Shown here: one piece after another, positions 53,185 to 60,470 of the stretch
Layout: each line of letters begins with the position of its first letter
How positions within the stretch are numbered: the first letter of the stretch is position 1
NCBI GenBank assembly: GCA_023458555.1
Contig: JAEWYS010000001.1
Coordinates: forward strand, 472,512 to 536,511
Direction: 5' to 3'
Source: Bacteroidota bacterium
GTDB taxonomy: Bacteria > Bacteroidota > Bacteroidia > Cytophagales > Cytophagaceae
Length of the DNA: 64,000 bases
Made by a program: the position numbers and the translations under genes
Notes under the pieces: generated by a model
Told to the model about the DNA's origin: nothing
The model's input: only the letters and a program-made list of their open reading frames with translations
Databases searched by the model: none

Positions 53185-53589
53185 TTACCCTATGAGCATA
53201 GTAAAAATATCCTCGTCAGAGCTTTGAGGAATTGTCTTTAATGGCAGAAAGTAGGTGGCAGTTTTATATGAATTTGATTGCCTTGAGCTATTATTGAGCT
53301 TTACTTTGATGTGCTGGTTGTAACTTAGTAATAATGCATTCGTCCATTTTGTACATGGATTTATCAGAACGTCATTACTTGCTTTGCCTTCAAAAGCTTT
53401 TTTATATGAAATTGCCCGCTTACGGGTTATATAGTTGCCAGAATGAACAAGTTCAGTTTGTGTAGTCTGTTGATTTTTTGATTGCGAATGGCTGGTATAC
53501 CCCGCAAAGCTCAGGATACTGAAAAACAAAATTACTATCAGTACACATTCTGGCAGCTTGTTTTTGCAATATCGTACAAGAGTATTCAT
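53185..53589 (-). CDS. Secreted protein of unknown function
   Basis: 134 residues from the ATG at 53589 (the frame is open to 53679 but the earlier residues do not look like a signal peptide). The signal peptide (LPECVLIVILFFSILSFAG) precedes a short basic and polar mature protein rich in Ser, Asn and Lys, ending PQSSDEDIFTMLIG. No family was recognised. It probably forms a pair with the small glycine-rich gene downstream. Confidence 0.55.
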   Translation of the reverse strand: MNTLVRYCKNKLPECVLIVILFFSILSFAGYTSHSQSKNQQTTQTELVHSGNYITRKRAISYKKAFEGKASNDVLINPCTKWTNALLLSYNQHIKVKLNNSSRQSNSYKTATYFLPLKTIPQSSDEDIFTMLIG

Positions 53590-53710
53590 CGCTTTAATGC
53601 AAAGGTAGATGTAATTCTTATGACCGGCAAATGTATCTATTGTTGAACGAACCCAAACCCCAACGGGTTTCTTGTTCATCCTCTGTAAACCTGGGGATTC
53701 TGATAAACGA

Positions 53711-53835
53711 TTAGTTCATAGAATGGAATCTCATCCTGTTGCCTTCTGTATCAATAAGCTCTGCCATGAACATTGTCTCAATTCGGGTTTTTGGGCATAG
53801 TGATTTTCCCGTCTGCTTTTTCAATTCCCTATGTC
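53711..53835 (-). pseudogene. Frameshifted remnant of a VOC-family gene
   Basis: Read on the minus strand, one frame gives GIEKADGKITMPKNPN (about 53830 down to 53780). The next frame gives MFMAELIDTEGNRMRFHSMN and a stop at 53711. Together they reproduce the C-terminal third of a VOC protein (compare HKSKT...DSEGNAFGLHSMK of the gene at 2478), broken by a frameshift after PN. The N-terminal two-thirds are gone. Confidence 0.65.
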
Positions 53836-53925
53836 AGGGGGCTGCGAAAGATGAATGATAGTGGTCAAAATATTTTTATAACGTCAAACGGCAGCGAAAA
53901 TTTTCCCAGCCCTGATTTCCCGCCT

Positions 53926-53947
53926 CAGTTGGTCTTATGACCAACTG
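53926..53947. promoter_or_regulatory. Operator-like palindrome 1 (GTTGGTC/GACCAAC)
   Basis: A 9-bp perfect dyad CAGTTGGTC/GACCAACTG with a 4-nt centre. It shares its GTTGGTC half-site with the palindrome at 54057-54075, which suggests one regulator binds both. Confidence 0.45.
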
Positions 53948-54056
53948 AATTATGGAGATTAATTTGTCCTTTTCTTCTGGCTGTTGAAAGGAAGTCATAA
54001 CTCTCAATGTTTTTTATAAATATTTGTATGTTATTAATAGGTGGAGATGGTCAGTT

Positions 54057-54075
54057 GTTGGTCAATAAGACCAAC
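54057..54075. promoter_or_regulatory. Operator-like palindrome 2 (GTTGGTC/GACCAAC)
   Basis: A 7-bp perfect dyad GTTGGTC/GACCAAC with a 5-nt centre, about 110 bp from palindrome 1. No regulator gene of the TetR, MarR or HxlR type is adjacent. Confidence 0.45.
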
Positions 54076-54161
54076 ACGGCAGGAAAGTTTAGTTCAACAC
54101 TGGCTTCATTTCTTGTCTTACAGACAAAATGAAGCTTTAGTTTTTAGTGGCTGGCAAAATT

Positions 54162-54542
54162 CTACGGTAATTGCATAAAACTTGCACCAATCACTTTCAA
54201 TGTATCGTCAAAGCGTTTCCAAACTCTAAAATAACGAAATTTCCCTTCTAATGGCGTTCCCATCATTCTTCCTTTCGCTGTCATTGTTACGATTGAAAGT
54301 GCTGTGTCACCTGTTATTTTAATGTCGTCAATTTCTGTTGAAGCGTCTTCAATAATCATTGTTTTCGCTTTATGTGAGTTCAAGTCCATTTCTTTGGTTA
54401 CAACTTGTCCCGTCGGTACAACTGCAATCAAGTCATCGTATAATAGTTGGTCAAGAATGTCCACATTACTTACAAGTTGAGCCGAAAAAAGTTTGTTTTC
54501 TGCTTCAACAACATCTTCTCTGTTAATTTTTGTTTTGTCCAT
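54162..54542 (-). CDS. DUF4440/SnoaL-like (NTF2 fold) protein
   Basis: 126 residues: VVEAENKLFSAQLVSNVDILDQLLYDDLIAVVPTG and the FRYFRVWKRFDDTLKVIGASFMQL end match DUF4440 proteins of the NTF2 superfamily, which are often small isomerase-like or ligand-binding proteins. The gene is visibly AT-rich compared with neighbours beyond 55.8 kb. It follows the structured repeat and the AAA_28 gene in the same direction. Confidence 0.82.
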   Translation of the reverse strand: MDKTKINREDVVEAENKLFSAQLVSNVDILDQLLYDDLIAVVPTGQVVTKEMDLNSHKAKTMIIEDASTEIDDIKITGDTALSIVTMTAKGRMMGTPLEGKFRYFRVWKRFDDTLKVIGASFMQLP

Positions 54543-54639
54543 ATTTCAATGTTTTTTCGCTTTTCAGTCTTTGCACGTTTTATGTGTCTGCCGTTTTAGT
54601 TATGCCGTTTCGTCTCTGCCGTATGTTGTGCTTGCTTGT

Positions 54640-54771
54640 CACTAGCAGGCCATGGCTTGGCGAAGGCAGGATTTCCTGTACCAGCGTTCAGTCTTTAACT
54701 GATGCTAAATTTTATAACAAAAAAGTTAAATTTGCACTTCAGCCTACCTGACGCAAATCCCTTGTTAGCGG
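54640..54771 (-). repeat. Structured repeat-like element between two accessory genes
   Basis: An imperfect long palindrome: GCGTTCAG (54684-54691) with CTGACGC (54748-54754), TGATGC (54700-54705) with GCACTTCA (54734-54741, bulged), AAATTT/AAATTT and TAAC/GTTA near an A-rich loop. GCCATGGC (54649-54656) and CAGG-ATTT-CCTG (54667-54678) form further small dyads. Its minus-strand start, CCGCTAACAAGGG (54759-54771), contains the TAA stop codon of the AAA_28 gene. The geometry recalls cassette-boundary (attC-like) sites, but a matching core at the far end was not found. Confidence 0.45.
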
Positions 54772-55322
54772 TTGTTATTAATATTACTCAGCATAAAGTT
54801 CACTCTGTTTTGAACAGTGTCCTGTGGAACTTCAATAAGTTCATAGCCATAGTTTAGATAAGTTTCTCTCATTTTTACAAACGTCAATATTGCTTCTTCC
54901 CAAGTTTGTTTTCGTTCACTGTCTGTCTGATAAATTTCTTTCCAGGGTGGAAGGATAAAAACTTTTTTGTTGTAAAGTGAGTTTTTACCGAGGTTATCCA
55001 TTTCATCAGAAACACCAAGTCCAGTCATACTTGCATAACAAAGTGTGTCTAAAATCCCACGGTCAAAAAAGTAAATTTCAGAGTCATTTTTAGGGATAGA
55101 GTTGTAGCTTTCAGATGCAGCCTCTAACATTAGAGATGCATAATGCGCTTTGTTTTTCCAAGGAAGTCCATCTCCATTTTTATCTATTTCGTCTTTAATT
55201 ATTTTTCTCGCATTTTCAGGTACAACTTTGAATTTATATTTTACTAATTCATTCAATAATGTTGTTTTGCCAACGCCAGGTCCACCTGTAATAACGTAAC
55301 AATTGTTCTTTCGTAATTTCAT
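54765..55322 (-). CDS. AAA_28-like P-loop ATPase/kinase
   Basis: 185 residues: YVITGGPGVGKTTLLNEL is a textbook Walker A near the N terminus, and YFFDRGILDTLCYASMTGL holds a Walker B-like acid in the style of the AAA_28/NadR-kinase group. ILPPWKEIYQTDSERKQTWEEA is typical of that family. A small-molecule or nucleotide kinase role is likely. The start ATG overlaps the stop of an upstream open fragment (GAATGA). The gene is AT-rich and its stop lies in the structured repeat. Confidence 0.8.
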   Translation of the reverse strand: MKLRKNNCYVITGGPGVGKTTLLNELVKYKFKVVPENARKIIKDEIDKNGDGLPWKNKAHYASLMLEAASESYNSIPKNDSEIYFFDRGILDTLCYASMTGLGVSDEMDNLGKNSLYNKKVFILPPWKEIYQTDSERKQTWEEAILTFVKMRETYLNYGYELIEVPQDTVQNRVNFMLSNINNNR

Positions 55323-55826
55323 TCAGTGTCGTGTCTGGGATTCATCTGAGGCGCCATCTGGGCTACGATATAGTCACGAATAGCCTGTTCCTGCTTGTGT
55401 AGAGGTAGAAAATCGATACTGGTTTTCACTGCGCCAAAAATGTCTTAGGTGAGCAAATATAACAAAAAAACGTTCTGTTGCCAGTGTCAATCTGCCTTCA
55501 ATCAGTACAATAGGGCAGAGGTGTGCTCTGGTAGAGCAGCTATGCGGAGCCAGCGGACTGCCTGGTAGTCCTGTCCTTGGGTGATATAGGATGTGTTTGT
55601 CAGCATGTGCTTTGTGTGTGAAAACCGTACCGGGCGCTGACAAATGCTCAAAAATCGGGGTAGCTAGCCCCCTTCAACCCGTGGTTGACCTGATGGTTTT
55701 TATCAGGCTTGTGCAAAGGTAGTTAAAGTATTCAGAAAGTTAAAATATAAAATACGTGTTTGTCCTGCTTTTGAGAAGCGGGACAAACACATAAGTCGTA
55801 CAAGCGGCCAGTTGAGCCCGCCTGGT
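55323..55826. other. Gene-poor region with a promoter and a coding remnant
   Basis: About 500 bp without a whole gene. On the minus strand, directly abutting the AAA_28 start, a 41-codon open fragment without a start codon reads FGAVKTSIDFLPLHKQEQA and continues AIRDYIVAQMAPQ. It looks like the C terminus of a lost protein that I cannot place. Upstream, TACCTTTG on the minus strand (55714-55721) and two small hairpins (CCTGAT/ATCAGG near 55690-55708; GGGG-TAGCTAG-CCCC near 55658-55672) suggest a transcribed leader. Confidence 0.45.
55714..55721 (-). promoter_or_regulatory. Bacteroidota -7 box, minus strand
   Basis: TACCTTTG on the minus strand is an exact TAnnTTTG match, followed by CA as is common. 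It points toward the coding remnant and the AAA_28 gene about 390 bp away. No well-placed -33 TTG was identified. Confidence 0.45.
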
Positions 55827-56120
55827 TTATATATGCTGGCGGATCAGTTTTTCGAGTTCCTGAGCGGGATATACCCCGGACTGTCGCCAGTGTACCTTGC
55901 CTTTTTTGAAGAGCATAAGCGTGGGTACGCTTCGTATCTGGTACTGAGCGGCAACCTTTGGATTTTTGTCCACATCGATTTTGATGATGGCAGCGGAGTC
56001 GCCTACCCGTTCTTTGAGCTCGGTCAGGGCAGGAGCCTGCGTCTTGCAGGGGCCACACCACTGGGCATAGAAATCGACCAGCACGGGCCGGTCCTGATTG
56101 ATGATCTGTTCGAATGTCAT
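55827..56120 (-). CDS. trxA: Thioredoxin
   Basis: 97 residues with the WCGPC active site in VLVDFYAQWCGPCKTQAP, the cis-Pro loop in IRSVPTLMLFKKGK and normal thioredoxin length. Cytoplasmic disulfide reductant. It is 5 bp downstream of the DUF6132 gene on the same strand, a pairing frequent in Bacteroidota. Confidence 0.93.
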   Translation of the reverse strand: MTFEQIINQDRPVLVDFYAQWCGPCKTQAPALTELKERVGDSAAIIKIDVDKNPKVAAQYQIRSVPTLMLFKKGKVHWRQSGVYPAQELEKLIRQHI

Positions 56121-56125
56121 ATCTC

Positions 56126-56320
56126 TCAGTTGTTTCGTTTGAAGGTTGAAAATAACAGCGCTCCCATGACTGCGCCATACAAGGTACTATTGACAGGACT
56201 GGACGTAATGGCACAGGTGCCGGAAACGCATCCGACAAATTGCCAGTACAGATAGCCTGCCACGGCTCCTGCAAGAATGCCCGCAAGGGTAAGCCAGTTG
56301 TTTTTTAACAGGGTGATCAT
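56126..56320 (-). CDS. DUF6132 small membrane protein
   Basis: 64 residues with two membrane helices and the family signature GYLYWQFVGCVSGTCAITSSPV, NSTLYGAVMGAL. The two conserved Cys in GCVSGTC and the adjacent thioredoxin gene suggest a redox link, which is inference. Small enough to be missed by many gene callers. Confidence 0.82.
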   Translation of the reverse strand: MITLLKNNWLTLAGILAGAVAGYLYWQFVGCVSGTCAITSSPVNSTLYGAVMGALLFSTFKRNN

Positions 56321-56535
56321 AGGCTTGGTGGTTTTGTCTCTTCATATACCGGATTGTCCGGTGTGGTTTCCGTGTTTTCTAGCCTGGCAGTGCAGCCGCC
56401 TGAGCTGAACAGGGAGTATCAAAGTAAGTGCCAGACCTTGGTCGGCAGAAAACAGGATAGGGAGATCTGCGGATTATTAAATCAGACTACTTTAAACAAA
56501 TTAAAGTAGTTATTTAACTATATGATGTTATCTTA

Positions 56536-56868
56536 TTAGTGAATAGTTTTTTTTGAGAAAAAATTCATAATAACTACGCCGGATACAATCAGCACAATAC
56601 CGACAACCGCCGGCAGGTCCAGCGATTGCTTAAATACCACCACCGAAATAATGGCTGTAAATACAATACCCAGCCCGCCCCATATGGCATAGGCTACGCC
56701 CAGCGGAATGGATTTGAGCGCTACTGCCAGAAAATAGAAACATATCAGATAAGCGATCACTACTATGACCGAAGGTATCCATTTGGAAAAGCCGTCTGAG
56801 GCTTTCATAAAGGATGAGCCGATCACTTCAAAAATGATTGCCAGCGCCAGGTATATGTATTTTACCAT
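56536..56868 (-). CDS. emrE: SMR-family multidrug exporter, EmrE-like
   Basis: 110 residues, four membrane helices. The essential Glu lies in YIYLALAIIFEVIGSSFMKAS, with PLGVAYAIWGGLGIV and a C terminus (NFFSKKTIH) very close in pattern to E. coli EmrE. It should export cationic drugs by proton antiport. The leader has an exact TAATTTTG -7 box on the minus strand (56924-56931) and a TCTGTTG/CAACAGA dyad. It is distinct from the SugE-like SMR gene at 47473. Confidence 0.87.
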   Translation of the reverse strand: MVKYIYLALAIIFEVIGSSFMKASDGFSKWIPSVIVVIAYLICFYFLAVALKSIPLGVAYAIWGGLGIVFTAIISVVVFKQSLDLPAVVGIVLIVSGVVIMNFFSKKTIH

Positions 56869-56923
56869 GTGGTTTTCAGATAAAAGAATTTCAGGTCTGT
56901 TGTGATTACATCTGCAACAGATT

Positions 56924-56931
56924 CAAAATTA
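56924..56931 (-). promoter_or_regulatory. Bacteroidota -7 box for the EmrE-like gene
   Basis: CAAAATTA on the plus strand reads TAATTTTG on the minus strand, exact to TAnnTTTG, giving a leader of about 50 nt that contains the dyad TCTGTTG-N12-CAACAGA. A -33 TTG was not clear. Confidence 0.4.
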
Positions 56932-57028
56932 CGAATTCTTTTCCTAATGTAAATCAGCAGCGGTAAACTATGAACAGGGACGAAGTATGTGTTTTTATTA
57001 ATAAGGGGATAAGCAGTTTGTGGGATTT

Positions 57029-58633
57029 CTAACGGATCAGGGTTATATAGACCGGGGCAGCGCCGTCCTGCAGCATTATATAATAGCCGGCATCGAGCAG
57101 GGCTCCGCTCTGATCGGTGCCATCCCAGATAACGGGAGCTTCCATGGTTTTGACCAGTCTGCGTCTCAGATCATACACTTTGACGGTGCCGGAGTTTTCT
57201 ACAAAATAGGTATCGGCTATGCCATCACCATTGGGGGTTATAACGGGGTCGCACTTTTCTACCCGGTTGAGGGTAAAATTGTCTGTCGCTGTGCAGCCAT
57301 GATCATCGATCAGGGTAATCTGATACTGGCCGGCAGGTATGTTTTCGATAATGTGCTCACCGAATGTCTCGTTGTATGCTTCGTTGCTGAGACGGTAGCT
57401 GTATGGCTCTGTACCGCCTGCTACACGGGCATTGGATACATCGATTTTGTAGCCTTCTGTACAGCTTTTGGAGATGATATTGACAAAGGGGATTTCGAAC
57501 TCCAGACAGGGAATCACTTTGAGATTAAATGTATTGGCGGTCAGTCGGAGACCGGTTACGTCAGAATTGTATACCCTAAGGGTATAATCGCCATTGTCAT
57601 CAAGCGTGAGCGGGGTAAATGTGTACGCAGGGGAAGATGAGCTGTCCACAATTTCTCCGTTTTTCAGCCACACATATATATTGCCTGACTCCGCATTGCT
57701 GACGGGGTATTTCAGAGCAAAGTCATGGCTGGCTCTGGCTGTTTTATTTCCGAAAGAAAGCGGTCTTTGAGGTGAATAAGAAAACTCAGCCGGCGGGGTG
57801 CTTAGCTGCAATACCGGTACGATATCTTCAAAAGTCAGATGACAATTTGCTATGGCCAGAGAGGTCAGGTCCGGCTTGTTGTCCAGATAGGGCAGATCGG
57901 ATATTGGATTGTCATATATCACACATTTGGTAAGTGTAGTGATCGAATCCAGCCCGCTGAATGATCTGATCGAATTGCCCCAGGCGTAGAGAATGGATAG
58001 GTTCTTCAGCTTATCCAGGCCTGCTATGGTATCAATATTCATTTTGTGAATATGAAGACTGGTCAGATTGGTTGCGACCGAATAATCAATAGGGTGCGCT
58101 ATGGGATTGTTTCCCATGACCAGTGTTTTCAGGTTGGGAAATCTGGACAGATCGGGAATCTCTGTAATTTTGTTGTTGCTGCAATACAGATAATAAAACT
58201 CTTCAGAAAAACCGGGTAATTCCGGAAGACTGGTAAGCTTGTTGTTAATTACCTGAAAGTCTCTCAAATGAATCAGAGAGGCCAGGGAAGGAATATGTGT
58301 TAGCTGATTATCAGTTAGGTATAAATTTGTCAGGTAGGTGATGGACGATATATCAGGCAGCGTGGCAAGCTGATTGCCGGATAAGTCCAGTGTTTTGATA
58401 GAAGTAAAATACTCGATACCACTTGCGTTGGTAATATTGGATTTCCGCAGCGATAGTGGCCCGGTAAATGTTTCCGCAGCTGCTATGGACAGCAGTCCGT
58501 CTTCCATGACTGCCGGATAATCATTTATAAGTTTATTTCTGAAATTGGTATCAGGAAGTTCGACAGTCTGTCCCGATACACTGCTACTTGCAAGAAATAT
58601 CACCAATGCCCATACTATTTTCCAATCCATCAT
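57029..58633 (-). CDS. Leucine-rich-repeat surface protein with T9SS type B sorting domain
   Basis: 534 residues: signal peptide (IVWALVIFLASSSVSGQ), an LRR array at about 60-260 (IKTLDLSGNQLATLPDI, NLYLTDNQLTHIPSL, LYCSNNKITEIPDL, LKTLVMGNNPIA), an Ig-like region, then a SprB-like segment (GTEPYSYRLSN, GQYQITLIDDHGCTATDNF). The end (DPVITPNGDGIADTYFVE, WDGTDQSGALLDAGYYIM) is a type B / gliding-motility C-terminal domain. It should be secreted by T9SS and is 4 bp after the anti-sigma gene, so it is the likely regulated product. Confidence 0.82.
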   Translation of the reverse strand: MMDWKIVWALVIFLASSSVSGQTVELPDTNFRNKLINDYPAVMEDGLLSIAAAETFTGPLSLRKSNITNASGIEYFTSIKTLDLSGNQLATLPDISSITYLTNLYLTDNQLTHIPSLASLIHLRDFQVINNKLTSLPELPGFSEEFYYLYCSNNKITEIPDLSRFPNLKTLVMGNNPIAHPIDYSVATNLTSLHIHKMNIDTIAGLDKLKNLSILYAWGNSIRSFSGLDSITTLTKCVIYDNPISDLPYLDNKPDLTSLAIANCHLTFEDIVPVLQLSTPPAEFSYSPQRPLSFGNKTARASHDFALKYPVSNAESGNIYVWLKNGEIVDSSSSPAYTFTPLTLDDNGDYTLRVYNSDVTGLRLTANTFNLKVIPCLEFEIPFVNIISKSCTEGYKIDVSNARVAGGTEPYSYRLSNEAYNETFGEHIIENIPAGQYQITLIDDHGCTATDNFTLNRVEKCDPVITPNGDGIADTYFVENSGTVKVYDLRRRLVKTMEAPVIWDGTDQSGALLDAGYYIMLQDGAAPVYITLIR

Positions 58634-58637
58634 ACTA

Positions 58638-59786
58638 TTATCTTACTATAGTTAATTCCACTTTTTCTGTTCGTCCGTCACTGTATCGAATAATAACCAG
58701 ATAGGTGCCTATGGCAGACAAGGCACCATAGGTGTCATGGCCGCCCCAGTGTTCATTGCCCTGGCCAAAGTTACTTCTGTATACTTCTTTACCACCGGAA
58801 GTAAATATACTAAAAGTTCCGGCATCACCTTTTTCATAAGCAATTTCCCAGCGTTCACCATAATCAGGGTTGAAGCTGTATGATTTGTTCATGGGGCACC
58901 ACTTTTCTTCTACAGTTACTTCTTCCGTAAAATGACATTCATCATTATAGAAAACGTAGACTGTGTGTGTGCCGGCCTGCAGTTCGTTAAAGGTACCATT
59001 GACAGAGCTGCTGCCATAATTTTCAATCGAGAGGGCCGGCTTCGTATTATTTGTCATAAGTACGGATATGGAGCCTGTTGCTTTAGAGCGGCAGGAAGGC
59101 GTACTTTTGATTTTGTATGCTTTTTCACAATCAGCTGCTTTGCCAGCAGGTGTTGCCATATCAGGGGCTGCCGGGACCGGATCTGCCGGAGAAGCATGCG
59201 GGACGTCGGTCTTCCGGATAGGTGTGGTATCAGCGTCCACAGTCTGGTCTGATGGCATAGATCCTTGGTTAACAGAAGATTCATTGTCGCTGCTGACTAC
59301 CGGTATCTCCGGTTGTTTGCTGATCTGATCTGATCCTGCTTTCCGGAGACTGATTGTCTCGGTGGTATTTTTGTCGGGAGAATACTCTATGACTGATTTT
59401 TTATCATGAGGTTGTGTCATATCCGGGATTGCGGGCAGGTCGCTTGCCGGAGCTTTATCGGTCGGACCGGAGGTTCCCGGATTATTGTGAAAATATGCGA
59501 TAGTCAGGATAGCCGCTGCCAGCGCAGCAAGTATGAAGCCTGTGGTTTTGACCGTACCGATGCCTTCTTTGTACCTGATCTTCTTTATGTCTTTTCCGAC
59601 TTCTTCCCGAAGGGCTGCCAGACTTGCATAGTGAACGGCTTCGTTTACCAGCTCGGTTTCTTTGACTCTGGCAGCCAGATCTCCGTCAATGGCTATCTGG
59701 TTTTCGAAGGCAATGCGTTCCTGATCTGACATTTCTCCGTTCAGATACCTGTCAATAATCTCTATATGTATATTTTCGTTACTCAA
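58638..59786 (-). CDS. Anti-sigma factor with T9SS-CTD-like periplasmic end
   Basis: 382 residues: an N-terminal cytoplasmic anti-sigma-like helical part (IDRYLNGEMSDQERIAFENQI), one membrane helix at about 81-99 (TTGFILAALAAAILTIAYF), a long Pro/Thr/Asp-rich linker to about 220, a SprB-like beta segment, and a C-terminal domain (FSIFTSGGKEVYRSNFGQG, GGHDTYGALSAIGTYLVII) that resembles a T9SS C-terminal domain. It overlaps the sigma gene by 4 bp. A transmembrane regulator ending in a sorting-domain-like module is unusual and suggests it monitors T9SS traffic. Confidence 0.75.
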   Translation of the reverse strand: MSNENIHIEIIDRYLNGEMSDQERIAFENQIAIDGDLAARVKETELVNEAVHYASLAALREEVGKDIKKIRYKEGIGTVKTTGFILAALAAAILTIAYFHNNPGTSGPTDKAPASDLPAIPDMTQPHDKKSVIEYSPDKNTTETISLRKAGSDQISKQPEIPVVSSDNESSVNQGSMPSDQTVDADTTPIRKTDVPHASPADPVPAAPDMATPAGKAADCEKAYKIKSTPSCRSKATGSISVLMTNNTKPALSIENYGSSSVNGTFNELQAGTHTVYVFYNDECHFTEEVTVEEKWCPMNKSYSFNPDYGERWEIAYEKGDAGTFSIFTSGGKEVYRSNFGQGNEHWGGHDTYGALSAIGTYLVIIRYSDGRTEKVELTIVR

Positions 59787-60355
59787 TTTCTTAGAATATT
59801 AAAAGCTTCTTTATTCTGCAATACTATCTTGGAAAAATATTTTTTGCACCGGTAATGTTGGTTTTTAGTGACGTTTTCGTCCTTTAATCCCATAAGACCG
59901 GCAATTTCCTTCATGCTTTTTTTGTCAAAAATGACATAGGACAAAATCTTCCGGCAATTCTCTTCCAGCTTGTTAAATAAGACATGAAATGTCTGCATCC
60001 GCTCTTCCTGAATCATATCCAGCAAATAATCTGAGTCATCACTGATATCAAAACCTTTCAGGTCTTCTTTGATTACCCTGGTTTTTTTCCGGGCCAGATC
60101 AATCCATGAATTTTTTGCCACCTTAAACAGAAAACCGTCCAGGTCATATTCTTCTTTGTACTTGCCTGTTTTTACATAATGAAACAGGACTACAACGGCA
60201 TCCTGAAAGACATCATCCGCATCGTCCATTGTGCCTGAATTTGTTAATATGAATTTTCTTATTTTCTTTAGGGGATCTTTATAGAGGTATCTGAGCGCCT
60301 CGTGATTGTTTCCATTGCGTATACTTTCGATAATGATTTGAGCCTTATCTTTCAT
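59783..60355 (-). CDS. ECF-type RNA polymerase sigma factor
   Basis: 190 residues with region 2 (LRYLYKDPLKKIRKFILTNSGTMDDADDVFQDAVVVLF) and region 4 (LEENCRKILSYVIFDKKSMKEIAGLMGL, then YRCKKYFSKIV). It is first in the sigma, anti-sigma, LRR-protein operon on the minus strand. The dyad ACCTGA/TCAGGT (60374-60394) just upstream surrounds a GACCTTTG that resembles a -7 box, so the gene may be controlled at that site. Confidence 0.9.
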   Translation of the reverse strand: MKDKAQIIIESIRNGNNHEALRYLYKDPLKKIRKFILTNSGTMDDADDVFQDAVVVLFHYVKTGKYKEEYDLDGFLFKVAKNSWIDLARKKTRVIKEDLKGFDISDDSDYLLDMIQEERMQTFHVLFNKLEENCRKILSYVIFDKKSMKEIAGLMGLKDENVTKNQHYRCKKYFSKIVLQNKEAFNILRN

Positions 60356-60373
60356 CTTTTATGCTACGTATCT

Positions 60374-60394
60374 ACCTGACAAAGGTCATCAGGT
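60374..60394. promoter_or_regulatory. Palindrome in the sigma-factor upstream region
   Basis: ACCTGA (60374-60379) and TCAGGT (60389-60394) flank a 9-nt centre. On the minus strand the centre holds GACCTTTG, one base from TAnnTTTG at the first position. Confidence 0.35.
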
Positions 60395-60470
60395 GAAAGT
60401 TTTTATTCATGGCTTTATGGTGATTACATTAAAAATCTGCTTTTTTGTCAACGATTTACGACAGGTATGT

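Larger units (their letters stand above)
53836..54161. other. Intergenic region with two matching palindromes and a tiny frame
   Basis: Contains CAGTTGGTC-TTAT-GACCAACTG (53926-53947) and GTTGGTC-AATAA-GACCAAC (54057-54075), plus a stem GCTTCATT...AATGAAGC (54103-54135) with a 2-nt bulge. A minus-strand frame of 40 codons (53876-53998, starting MTSFQQPEEKDKLISI) spans the first palindrome; it may be a fragment and is not called as a gene. Confidence 0.5.

Noticed and set aside
55374..55643. 89-residue minus-strand frame in the gene-poor region
   Set aside because: TTG start, irregular composition, and a different frame through part of the same DNA gives a more protein-like fragment.
55640..55710. 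tRNA-like hairpins near GGGGTAGCTAGCCCC
   Set aside because: No cloverleaf, T-loop or anticodon arm could be assembled; only small isolated dyads are present.
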